A stretch of 64,000 nucleotides of DNA, taken from NCBI GenBank assembly GCA_963729875.1, contig CAVSPR010000002.1, forward strand, positions 558,001-622,000. The letters run 5' to 3'. The notes beneath the pieces were generated by a model. It saw nothing but the letters and a program-made list of their open reading frames with translations, had not been told where the DNA came from and did not search any database. This DNA comes from DATBSL01 sp963729875 (GTDB lineage: Bacteria > Acidobacteriota > Vicinamibacteria > Fen-336). Numbering within the stretch: position 1 is the stretch's first letter; each line of letters opens with the position of its first letter. This document shows, one piece after another, positions 57,089-64,000 of this stretch. The position numbers were made by a program, and so were the translations under genes.

Positions 57089-59923
57089 ATGTTTCGACCC
57101 CTGGCGCGCGGCAGGCGCGCTCCTGCCGCCGTCACCGCGCTGGCGGTCGCCCTCCTCCTGCGGCCGGCTCCGGCTCCGGCCGCGACCTACCCGCCCTCGC
57201 TCCACTTCCGGACGGTGTCCACGGACCGGGTGTCCGTGCACTTCCACCAGGGCTTCGAGCCGATGGCCCGCCAAACGGCCACGATGGCGACGGAGATCCT
57301 GTCGGCCTGCGAGGCGCGCTACGGGCAGAGGGTGGGCCGCGTTCACGTCGTGCTCGTCGACGCCGACGACCAGCCGAACGGGTTCGCTTCGCCCCTCCCC
57401 TTCCCCCTCGTGACGATCCGGGCCGTCGCGCCCGACGGCACCGACGACTTCGGCAACCACGAGGGGTGGCTGCGCCTAGTGCTCACCCACGAGCTGGCCC
57501 ACACCGTGCACCTCGAGCAGGCGCGGGGGATCTGGGGCTTCGGGAGGAAGGTCTTCGGCCGCGCGCCGTTCCTCTTCCCGAACAGCCTCGCCATGTCCTG
57601 GATGATCGAGGGCCTCGCCACCTACGAGGAGACCGAGCTGACCGCCTTCGGCCGCGGCCGCAACCCCGACTCGCAGATGGTCCTGCGCATGGCGGCGCTC
57701 GAGGGTCGCTTCCCAAAGGATGACCAGGCGATCTACGCGCTCGACGCCTGGCCGGGCGGGCAGACCCCGTACCTCTTCGGGGAGGCCTTCCTGCGCCGGC
57801 TGAGCGAGCAGGCGGGCGAGGACGCGATCCCGAGGACGGCCCGGCAATACGCGGGGCAGTTCCCGCCGTTCCTCGACGGACGCGCCGTCCGCAAGTCGAC
57901 GGGCACCGGCCTCGAGCCCCAGTGGAAGGCGTGGGCCGCGCAGGCCGCCGAGGGCTTCGAGCGCGACGCCGAGGGCTGGAGGGAGCAGGGCCTCACCCCG
58001 GCGCGGGCCTTGACGGAGCGCGGCATCCGGCAGTCCTCTCCCCGCTTCAGCCCGGACGGCGCCCGGGTAGCCTATACGAGCCAGACCCTCACGCGCTTCC
58101 CGGAGATCCGCCTCGCCCGACCCGACGGCACGGAGGACCGCCGGCTCGTTCTCCGCAACGGCGGCGCCGGCCTCGCGTGGACGCCGGACGGAACGTCGCT
58201 CGTCTACGCGGACCTGCAGGTGCACCGGACGTTCTCGGTCTTCGGGGACCTGAGTCTCGTGGATGTCGCGAGCGGCCACGTCCGCCGCCTCACGCGCGGC
58301 GTCCGGGCCCTCGACCCCGACGTCTCGCCCGACGGCCGGACCATCGTCTTTGCCCGCAAGATGGGGGACCGCTCAGAGCTGTTCACCGTCGGCCTCGACG
58401 GCGCGGATCCGAAGCCGCTCACCACCTCGGTCGAGGGAGTCGAGTGGAGCGGCCCCCGCTGGAGCCCCCGGGGCGACGCGATCGTCGCCTCGCGCCTGCT
58501 CCCGGGAGGGTGGCTCGACCTCGTGCGCGTCGACCCGGCCACGGGCGGGGTGGAGCAGCTCACCCACGACCGGGCGAAGGACGTGGAGCCGACGTGGACG
58601 CCGGACGGGGAGGCCGTCGTCTTCCGCTCCGACCGCGACGGCGTCTCGAACCTCTACGCCGTGCGCCTCGCCGACCGGTCCCTCATCCGGGTCACGAACG
58701 TCCTCGGGGGCGCCTTCCAGCCCTCGGTGAGCCCGGACGGCCGCTCGGTCGCCTACTCGGACTACTCCTCGATCGGCTACGACGTCCACGTCGCCCCCCT
58801 CGACCTCGCTGCGGCTCCCGCGGCCCCGGCCTTCACGGATGCCCACCCCGCCCCCCGCCCCGACCCGCCGCCGGCGTTGGCCCCCGTCCGGCCGTACCGG
58901 GCCTGGTCGATGCTCCTCCCGCGCTTCTGGAGCCCGTGGGTCGAGCTCGGGGACGCCGAGGACCGCTTCGGGATCGCCGCCGGGGGGTCCGACGCGCTCT
59001 TCCGCCACGTCTGGGCGGCACACGCGGCTTGGGGCACGGAAACCGGGCGCGTCGACGCAAGCGGCTTCTACCTGTACGACCGCTTCCGGACGACCCTGCT
59101 CGCGAGCGCGCAGGACACGACCGACGTCTACACCGACGGGAGCCTGAGGACGCGGCAGGTGACCCTGCAGGCCGCCGTGCCCCTGCGCCGCACCGTGCGC
59201 TCCGTGCAGGCGCTCTCGGTCGCCTGGCGCCGCGAGCGCGAGGACGTCCTGGACAGCCGCCAGCCCCGGGACGTGATGGACCTCGGGGGCATCGAGACCG
59301 CGTGGGCGCTGAGCAGCGCTCGCTCCTACCCCTACTCGATCTCCCCGAGCGAGGGCACGCGGCTGCGGGTGGCCTGGCTGCGCGAGTCGAAGGCGCTCGG
59401 CAGCGACCTCTCGCTCGACAAGCTCACCGCGGACGCCCGGCTCTACCGGCGCGTCTTCGGCGAGCGCGACGTCCTCGCCCTGCGGGCCGGCGGGGGCACG
59501 ACCTGGGGCGAGGAGCAGTTCGGGCGGTCGTTCGCGGTGGGGGGCTACCCGGACGCCAGCCTCTTCGACATCGTACGCACCAACAACGCGGTGCTGCGCG
59601 GCTACCCGGACAACGCCTTCACGGGCCGGCGCTACGCGGCCTTCAACGCGGAGTACCGCTTCCCGCTGTTCTCCCCGCAGCGAGGCTGGCGCTCGTTCCC
59701 GCTCTTCCTCCGGCACTTCCGCGGCTCGGTCTTCTTCGACGCGGCGAACGCCTGGTCGGGGGACTTCCGGGCCGACGACGTGAAGACCTCGGCCGGAGCC
59801 TCGATCGGCCTCGACAGCGGCGTCGGCTTCACCCTGCCCGTGACCGCCGAGCTCACCGTGGCCCGCGGCTTCGAGGACCAGGGTGAGACGAAGGTGTACT
59901 TCCGGTTCGGGCTGGCTTTCTGA
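57089..59923 (+). CDS. Metallopeptidase-like / PD40 propeller / outer-membrane barrel fusion
   Basis: A 944-residue exported protein: signal peptide (about 1-32); a gluzincin-like domain (about 35-310) with H134-E135-LA-H138 (THELAHTVH) and downstream Glu in MIEGLATYEETE; a TolB/PD40 beta-propeller (about 320-590; repeats of SPRFSPDGARVAY, PDVSPDGRTIVF and similar); and a C-terminal beta-barrel region (about 620-944) ending in Phe (FRFGLAF), as in outer-membrane Omp85/BamA-like barrels. It could anchor a surface protease in the outer membrane. Leaderless start. Function not known. Confidence 0.82.
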   Translation: MFRPLARGRRAPAAVTALAVALLLRPAPAPAATYPPSLHFRTVSTDRVSVHFHQGFEPMARQTATMATEILSACEARYGQRVGRVHVVLVDADDQPNGFASPLPFPLVTIRAVAPDGTDDFGNHEGWLRLVLTHELAHTVHLEQARGIWGFGRKVFGRAPFLFPNSLAMSWMIEGLATYEETELTAFGRGRNPDSQMVLRMAALEGRFPKDDQAIYALDAWPGGQTPYLFGEAFLRRLSEQAGEDAIPRTARQYAGQFPPFLDGRAVRKSTGTGLEPQWKAWAAQAAEGFERDAEGWREQGLTPARALTERGIRQSSPRFSPDGARVAYTSQTLTRFPEIRLARPDGTEDRRLVLRNGGAGLAWTPDGTSLVYADLQVHRTFSVFGDLSLVDVASGHVRRLTRGVRALDPDVSPDGRTIVFARKMGDRSELFTVGLDGADPKPLTTSVEGVEWSGPRWSPRGDAIVASRLLPGGWLDLVRVDPATGGVEQLTHDRAKDVEPTWTPDGEAVVFRSDRDGVSNLYAVRLADRSLIRVTNVLGGAFQPSVSPDGRSVAYSDYSSIGYDVHVAPLDLAAAPAAPAFTDAHPAPRPDPPPALAPVRPYRAWSMLLPRFWSPWVELGDAEDRFGIAAGGSDALFRHVWAAHAAWGTETGRVDASGFYLYDRFRTTLLASAQDTTDVYTDGSLRTRQVTLQAAVPLRRTVRSVQALSVAWRREREDVLDSRQPRDVMDLGGIETAWALSSARSYPYSISPSEGTRLRVAWLRESKALGSDLSLDKLTADARLYRRVFGERDVLALRAGGGTTWGEEQFGRSFAVGGYPDASLFDIVRTNNAVLRGYPDNAFTGRRYAAFNAEYRFPLFSPQRGWRSFPLFLRHFRGSVFFDAANAWSGDFRADDVKTSAGASIGLDSGVGFTLPVTAELTVARGFEDQGETKVYFRFGLAF

Positions 59924-59936
59924 AGGGCCGAGCCGG

Positions 59937-60872
59937 CTACCGGCCCCCCGACGCCTTCAAGTACTTGAGCAGGTCCGAGTCGGTGGAGAGGATCACGGTC
60001 GCGTCCTTGTCGAGCGCCGTCTGGAGAGTCTCCATGGACTTCCAGAACTCGTAGAACCCGGGGTCGCGGCCGTACGCCCGCGCGTAGATCGTGGTCGCCT
60101 TCGCGTCGGCCTTGCCCTTCAGCTCCTGGGCCGACCGGTAGCCCACCGAGCTCGCGGCCAGGACGTCGCGCTCCTTCTGGCCGCGGATCTCGGCCGCTCG
60201 CCCCTGGCCCTCGGAGCGGCTGCGCTCGGCGATGCGCTTGCGCTCCGCGATCATGCGCTGGAAGACGGACTGCTGCACCGACTCCGTGTAGTTGATGCGC
60301 TTGAACCGCACGTCCACCAGCTCGATCCCGAACTCGGGGGTGATCTTCGCCGCGCGCTCCAGGATCCGCTGGCCGATCTTCTCCCGGCCGGTCGTGATCT
60401 TCGCGACCGCCTCGGCCTCGCCGATCCCCTCCAGCTCCCCGGTGGTGGCGAAAGGCCGGTTCGAGGAGCGCACGATTTCGATCAGGTCGAACGAGGCGAC
60501 GGCGTTGCGGGTCTCGCCATCCACGATGTCGTCGAGCCGGCTCTGGGCGCCGCGCTCGTCGCGCAGGGCCTGGAAGAAGCGCAGGGCGTCGGCGATGCGC
60601 CAGCGCGCGTAGGTGTCCACCCAGATGTACTTCTTGTCGCGCGTGGGGATCTCGTTGGGGTCGCCGTCGTACTCCAGCCAGCGCTTCTCGAAGCGGTACA
60701 GGTTCTGGACGAGGGGCACCTTCACGTGGAGCCCCGGCGTCGAGACGACGCCGCCGACGGGCCGGCCGAACTGGGTGATGATCGCCTGCTCGGTCTCGCT
60801 GAGCGTGTAGACGGAGGAGAAGAGGAGGATGGCGGCGAGGATCGCGCCGCCCACGAAGAGGGGGGTTCTCAC
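59937..60872 (-). CDS. hflC: HflC, membrane protease modulator
   Basis: A 311-residue SPFH/band-7 protein with an N-terminal membrane anchor (about 5-22) and the HflC core (SETEQAIITQFGRP, TPGLHVKVPLVQ, RSSNRPFATTGELEG, RGQKERDVLA). With HflK it forms a periplasmic-facing complex that controls FtsH. GTG start 60872 has GGAGG 7 nt upstream and overlaps the hflK stop (GTGA). ftsH is not in the window. Confidence 0.94.
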   Translation of the reverse strand: MRTPLFVGGAILAAILLFSSVYTLSETEQAIITQFGRPVGGVVSTPGLHVKVPLVQNLYRFEKRWLEYDGDPNEIPTRDKKYIWVDTYARWRIADALRFFQALRDERGAQSRLDDIVDGETRNAVASFDLIEIVRSSNRPFATTGELEGIGEAEAVAKITTGREKIGQRILERAAKITPEFGIELVDVRFKRINYTESVQQSVFQRMIAERKRIAERSRSEGQGRAAEIRGQKERDVLAASSVGYRSAQELKGKADAKATTIYARAYGRDPGFYEFWKSMETLQTALDKDATVILSTDSDLLKYLKASGGR

Positions 60873-61891
60873 GGCTTCACCTCCTTCACCGTCCCGTCGA
60901 GCTGGAGGAGCGGCAAAACGCCTCTCGCCTTGTCGTCCACGATCACCTTCCGGCCCAGCTTCGGCACGAGGGCGCCCATGGTCTCGAGGTACATGCGCTT
61001 GCGCGTCACCTCGGGCGCCTTGCGGTACTCCTCGTAGAGGGAGTCGAAGCGCTGCGCGTCGCCGAGGGCCTTGTTCTCGCGCTCGAGCGCGTAGCCCTCG
61101 GCCGACCGGACCGCCTGCTCGGCCTCGCCCTTGGCCCGGGGGACGGCCTGGTTGTACTCGGCCCAGGCCTCGTTGATCGCGCGCTCTCTCTCCTGGATGG
61201 CCTGGTTCACCTCGTTGAAGGCGGGGCGCACCGGGCCCGGCGGGTTCACGTCCTGCAGCACGAGCTGCTGGATCTCGATGCCGATGCCGTAGAAGTTGCA
61301 GAGCCGCTGCAGCTCCTCCTTGGCGGCGAGGGCGATCTCCGCCCGGCCGATGGTGATCACCTCGTCCACGCTGTGATCCCCGACCACCTGCCGCACCGCC
61401 GCCTCCGCCATGTATCGGAAGGTCTCGGGGACGTCGCGCACGTGGAAGAGGTAGGCCTTCGGGTCCCGGATGCGGAACTGGACGATCCACTCGACGACGG
61501 CGACATTGAGGTCCCCGGTGAGCATCGCCGCCTCGGCCTGGGCTTCCGGGGGCACCGCGAACTCCGATCGCGCCGCCGGCCGGAGGGTGCGGAAGCCGAA
61601 CTCCATCTTCAGCTGGCGCTGGACCGGGACCTTCGTCACCGTCTCGATCCCGAACGGCAGCTTCAGGTGGGGGCCCGGGTCGCTCGTGCGCACGTACGCG
61701 CCGAAGAACTGGACGACGCCGACCTCTTCGGGCTCCACCTGGTAGTACGTGGTGAACAGGAGCAGGCCGCCCACGGCCGCGGCGAGCAATCCCTTCCACG
61801 CCCCGAGGGGGAGCCTCGGGGCGGAGGGGAGGCGGAAGCCTCGCCCCCCGATGTCGATCACGGGTCCTCTCTCCCACGGCGGCTGCGGCAT
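60869..61891 (-). CDS. hflK: HflK, membrane protease modulator
   Basis: A 340-residue SPFH protein: an N-terminal anchor (about 30-50) and the stomatin-like core (VEPEEVGVVQFFGAYVRTSDPGPHLKLPF, EWIVQFRIRDPKAYLFHVRD, VILQDVNPPGPVRPAFNEV-like VLQDVNPPGPV). It partners HflC. The genes overlap by 4 bp. The start is ATG 61891. The NCS2 permease lies 27 bp upstream on the same strand, so one transcript is likely. Confidence 0.94.
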   Translation of the reverse strand: MPQPPWERGPVIDIGGRGFRLPSAPRLPLGAWKGLLAAAVGGLLLFTTYYQVEPEEVGVVQFFGAYVRTSDPGPHLKLPFGIETVTKVPVQRQLKMEFGFRTLRPAARSEFAVPPEAQAEAAMLTGDLNVAVVEWIVQFRIRDPKAYLFHVRDVPETFRYMAEAAVRQVVGDHSVDEVITIGRAEIALAAKEELQRLCNFYGIGIEIQQLVLQDVNPPGPVRPAFNEVNQAIQERERAINEAWAEYNQAVPRAKGEAEQAVRSAEGYALERENKALGDAQRFDSLYEEYRKAPEVTRKRMYLETMGALVPKLGRKVIVDDKARGVLPLLQLDGTVKEVKP

Positions 61892-61917
61892 GGTGTCCTC
61901 CGGCCCCGATTCCAGCT

Positions 61918-63288
61918 TCAGTGGGGCAGACCAAAGACGAAGTAGACGGCGCCGATCGCGGCGAGGGCGAAGGCCCCGCCCTTCACCTCGCGCCCGCGCC
62001 CGCCCGCCACCTTGACGAGCGGGTACAGCACGAGGCCGGCGGTGAGGCCGTTCCCGATGTTGTAGGTGAAGACCATCATCACGATCGTGGCGAAGGCGGG
62101 CACGAGCTCGGTTAGGTCGTCGAAGTCGATGTGGCGCGCCGAGGCCGTCATCAGGAGGCCCACCGCCACCAGCGCCGGCGCGTAGGCGTAGTGGAGCCGC
62201 TGCAGCGGCTCCACGAGCGGGACGAAGAAGAGGCTCACGGCGAACAGAGCGGCGGTGGTCACGGCCGCGAGCCCGGTGCGGGCTCCCTCCCGAATGCCGG
62301 TGGCCGACTCGATGTAGGCGCCGCTCGTGGTGGTGCCGACGAGGCCGGCGAAGACGCAGGCCGCCGCGTCCACGGTCATGGGCTTCTCGATCTGCGGGAA
62401 GCGCCCCTTCTCGTCGAGCAGCCCCCCGGCCGCGCCCAGCCCCACGAGCGTCCCCAGCGTGTCGAGCAGGCCCATGATCACGAGGGTCAGGAGCGCGGGA
62501 AGGAAGGCGAGGCGCAGGACGCCGGCCACGTCCAGCTTCAGGAACAGCGGGGCGAGGCTGAGCTCGCCGGTGAACGGCACTGCGAGGAGCGCCTTCGGCG
62601 CCTCGCCGTGCCCGAGGAGCGCGCCGATCGCGGCCGTGGCGGCGATGCCCACGAGGAGGGCCCCCCGCACGCGACGCTGCAGGAGGACCGCGATGAGGAG
62701 GAAGCCCAGGATCGCGAGCAGGACGCGCGGGTCGCGCAGGTCGCCGATCCGCAGCGGCACGTCCGGGGCCCGGAGGAGCCCGGCGGGGCCGGTCAAGGCG
62801 GCCGGCGGCATCCCTGCGGCCGCGCTCGTGACGATGCCGGTCTCGTAGAGGCCGATGAGCGCGAGGAAGAGGCCGATGCCCACGGCGAAGGAGTGCTTGA
62901 GGCTCGGGGAGATGGCCTCGGCCAGCCAGGCCCGCACCCCGAGCACGGTGATCGCCAGGAAGACGAGGCCGCTCACGAAGACGGCCCCCAGCATCTGCGG
63001 CCAGGTCGCGCCGATCGCGGCGAGGCCGAAGGCCACGAAGGCGTTCTCGCCCATGTAGGGGGCGACCGCGATCGGCCGGTTGGCGTAGAGGCCCATCAGC
63101 AGGGTCCCGAAGACCGCGGCCAGGATCGTGGCCACGGTGCTCGGGCCGGCGGGGATCCCGGCGAAGGAGAGGATGGCCGGGTTCACCACGATGATGTAGG
63201 CCATCGTGGCGAACGTCGTCACCCCGCCGAGCACCTCGCGCCGGGCGGTGGTGCCGTGGGCCTCGAGTTGGAAGAGCCGCTCGAGCAT
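61918..63288 (-). CDS. NCS2 purine permease (AzgA/GhxP type)
   Basis: A 456-residue permease with about twelve to fourteen helices. GVTTFATMAYIIVVNP at the start, PYMGENAFVAFG and the TTTSGAYIESATGIREGARTG motif are typical for AzgA-like adenine/guanine/hypoxanthine transporters. It imports purines with protons. A TAGAGT box lies 9 nt before ATG 63288. It leads the hflK-hflC genes. Confidence 0.92.
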   Translation of the reverse strand: MLERLFQLEAHGTTARREVLGGVTTFATMAYIIVVNPAILSFAGIPAGPSTVATILAAVFGTLLMGLYANRPIAVAPYMGENAFVAFGLAAIGATWPQMLGAVFVSGLVFLAITVLGVRAWLAEAISPSLKHSFAVGIGLFLALIGLYETGIVTSAAAGMPPAALTGPAGLLRAPDVPLRIGDLRDPRVLLAILGFLLIAVLLQRRVRGALLVGIAATAAIGALLGHGEAPKALLAVPFTGELSLAPLFLKLDVAGVLRLAFLPALLTLVIMGLLDTLGTLVGLGAAGGLLDEKGRFPQIEKPMTVDAAACVFAGLVGTTTSGAYIESATGIREGARTGLAAVTTAALFAVSLFFVPLVEPLQRLHYAYAPALVAVGLLMTASARHIDFDDLTELVPAFATIVMMVFTYNIGNGLTAGLVLYPLVKVAGGRGREVKGGAFALAAIGAVYFVFGLPH

Positions 63289-63297
63289 CGCGCGGCT

Positions 63298-63303
63298 ACT
63301 CTA
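63298..63303 (-). promoter_or_regulatory. Leaderless -10 box (TAGAGT) for the NCS2 permease gene
   Basis: TAGAGT, 9 nt, then ATG 63288. The divergent symporter gene starts 65 bp away. Confidence 0.5.
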
Positions 63304-63353
63304 ACTCCGATATGATCGCGCCGCTGCCATTGCAGACCCGGAGGAGCTCCTTG

Positions 63354-64000
63354 ATGAAGTGGCGCCCGCCCAACCTCCACGGCTTCGGCTTCACGCTCAG
63401 CGTCCTCGCCGCCGTGGCCGTCTCGATGACCTGGCCGCAGCTATTCGTGCGCTGGGGGACCTTCGAGACGAAGGCCCTGATCGTCCCCCTCATCCAGGTC
63501 ATCATGTTCGGGATGGGGACGACGCTGAGCCTCGCCGACTTCTCCCGTGTGCTGGCCATGCCATGGGCGGTGTTCGTCGGGGTCCTCTGCCAGTACGCGA
63601 TCATGCCCTTCGTGGGCTGGGGATTGACCGTGGTCTTCGGCTTCGAGCCGATGGTCGCGGCGGGGGTGATCCTCGTCGGCTCCGCTCCCGGGGGTGTCGC
63701 CTCGAACGTGATCAACTACCTCGCGGGGGCCAACGTCCCCCTCTCGGTCACCATGACCGCGATCTCCACGCTCCTCTCGCCCTTCATGACCCCGCTCATG
63801 ATGAGGCTGCTCGCCGGGCGCTACGTGCCGGTCAGCGTCGAGGCGATGATGATCGACATCCTGAAGATGATCGTCCTGCCGATCGTGGCCGGGCTCGTCG
63901 TGCACTATCTGCTCCACGGCCACCGCGGATGGCTCGACCGGCTGCTGCCGCTCGTGTCGATGGGCGGCATCTGCCTGATCATCATGGTCATCACCGCTAT
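63354..64000 (+). CDS. Bile acid:sodium symporter family protein, truncated by the window
   Basis: Open to the right edge (215 codons visible). MKWRPPNLHGFGFTLSVLAAV starts a permease with the BASS/SBF pattern: MFGMGTTLSLADFSRVL, the conserved SAPGGVASNVINYLAGANVPLSVTMTA re-entrant region and LSPFMTPLMMRLL. It likely carries organic acids or steroids with Na+. AGGAG at 7 nt supports ATG 63354; an in-frame ATG at 63312 is the alternative, and TATGAT at 63311 may be a -10. The C-terminal helices lie outside. Confidence 0.88.
   Translation, partial: MKWRPPNLHGFGFTLSVLAAVAVSMTWPQLFVRWGTFETKALIVPLIQVIMFGMGTTLSLADFSRVLAMPWAVFVGVLCQYAIMPFVGWGLTVVFGFEPMVAAGVILVGSAPGGVASNVINYLAGANVPLSVTMTAISTLLSPFMTPLMMRLLAGRYVPVSVEAMMIDILKMIVLPIVAGLVVHYLLHGHRGWLDRLLPLVSMGGICLIIMVITA

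Noticed and set aside
62131..63315. A long plus-strand frame opposite the purine permease
   Set aside because: Low-complexity Arg/Glu/Gly/His composition and no start signal; the minus strand has full NCS2 motifs.
1..64000. tRNA, rRNA, CRISPR arrays, IS transposases, prophage genes
   Set aside because: I found no cloverleaf, no spaced short repeats, and no transposase or integrase motif. The only mobile-element hint is the M24/TA locus.

Overview
The window is very GC-rich (roughly 70 % or more by eye) and densely coded. Features point to a Gram-negative, probably soil or sediment, bacterium: Tat signals, c-type cytochrome, an outer-membrane beta-barrel protein and HflK/HflC. The mix of winged-helix/FHA regulators, Hanks kinases, PD40-propeller proteins, IorA/IorB dehydrogenases, Tat-exported Gfo/Idh/MocA proteins and an exosortase is what I would expect of Acidobacteriota. 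That placement is inference; no rRNA, tRNA or ribosomal gene is present to fix it.

Layout. 1-5500: end of a response regulator, a cytochrome c, a dispersed molybdopterin set (moaD, moaA, moaE) with a three-repeat DUF3011 protein between, a BAHD-like acyltransferase and two Nudix hydrolases. 5.6-15.3 kb: signalling and membrane genes (diguanylate cyclase, MFS-like/spermidine-synthase-like fusion, Fe-S protein, ElbB, winged-helix/FHA regulator, PspC, PAS-SpoIIE phosphatase). 15.6-21.5 kb: a GH18-GH2 fusion, a Ser/Thr kinase with a secretion-ATPase-like N-domain and a receiver lacking its Asp. 21.5-25 kb: sugar operon araB-araD-Zn-dehydrogenase, in which araB carries eleven single-base insertions. 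25-33 kb: DoxX, DUF2277, iorA-iorB-ACT-MFS, zwf, a second MFS. 33-38.5 kb: galE and GDP-fucose synthase, a small secreted protein behind a sigma-54 promoter, then an NtrC-type regulator and its histidine kinase. 38.5-49.3 kb: trans-4-hydroxy-proline catabolism (DapA-family deaminase candidate, Fe-S/FAD and FAD oxidases, epimerase, ketoglutarate-semialdehyde dehydrogenase, Gfo/Idh protein), with a second MFS-like/spermidine-synthase-like gene embedded. 49.3-54.4 kb: M28 peptidase, FHA-GAF-SpoIIE phosphatase, exosortase E/protease and a VPEID-CTERM-like substrate. 54.4-57 kb: a graveyard holding two decayed M24-peptidase tails and the head of an ABC ATPase, then an RHH/PIN toxin-antitoxin pair, then the intact M24 gene. 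57-64 kb: a metallopeptidase/propeller/barrel protein, hflK-hflC, an NCS2 purine permease and a truncated bile-acid-type symporter.

How the genes work together. The Moco genes supply cofactor to enzymes such as IorA/IorB in the same window. The hydroxyproline genes form an almost complete route to 2-oxoglutarate. The kinase/NtrC pair sits immediately upstream of a textbook sigma-54 promoter. XrtE and its one adjacent substrate make a minimal protein-sorting cassette. Many first genes lack a Shine-Dalgarno sequence and have a TANNNT -10 box 6-9 nt before the start, suggesting leaderless transcripts.

Quality note. Five genes contain frameshifts. The joined frames restore normal family lengths without internal stops, so sequencing or assembly error is the leading explanation, especially for araB.
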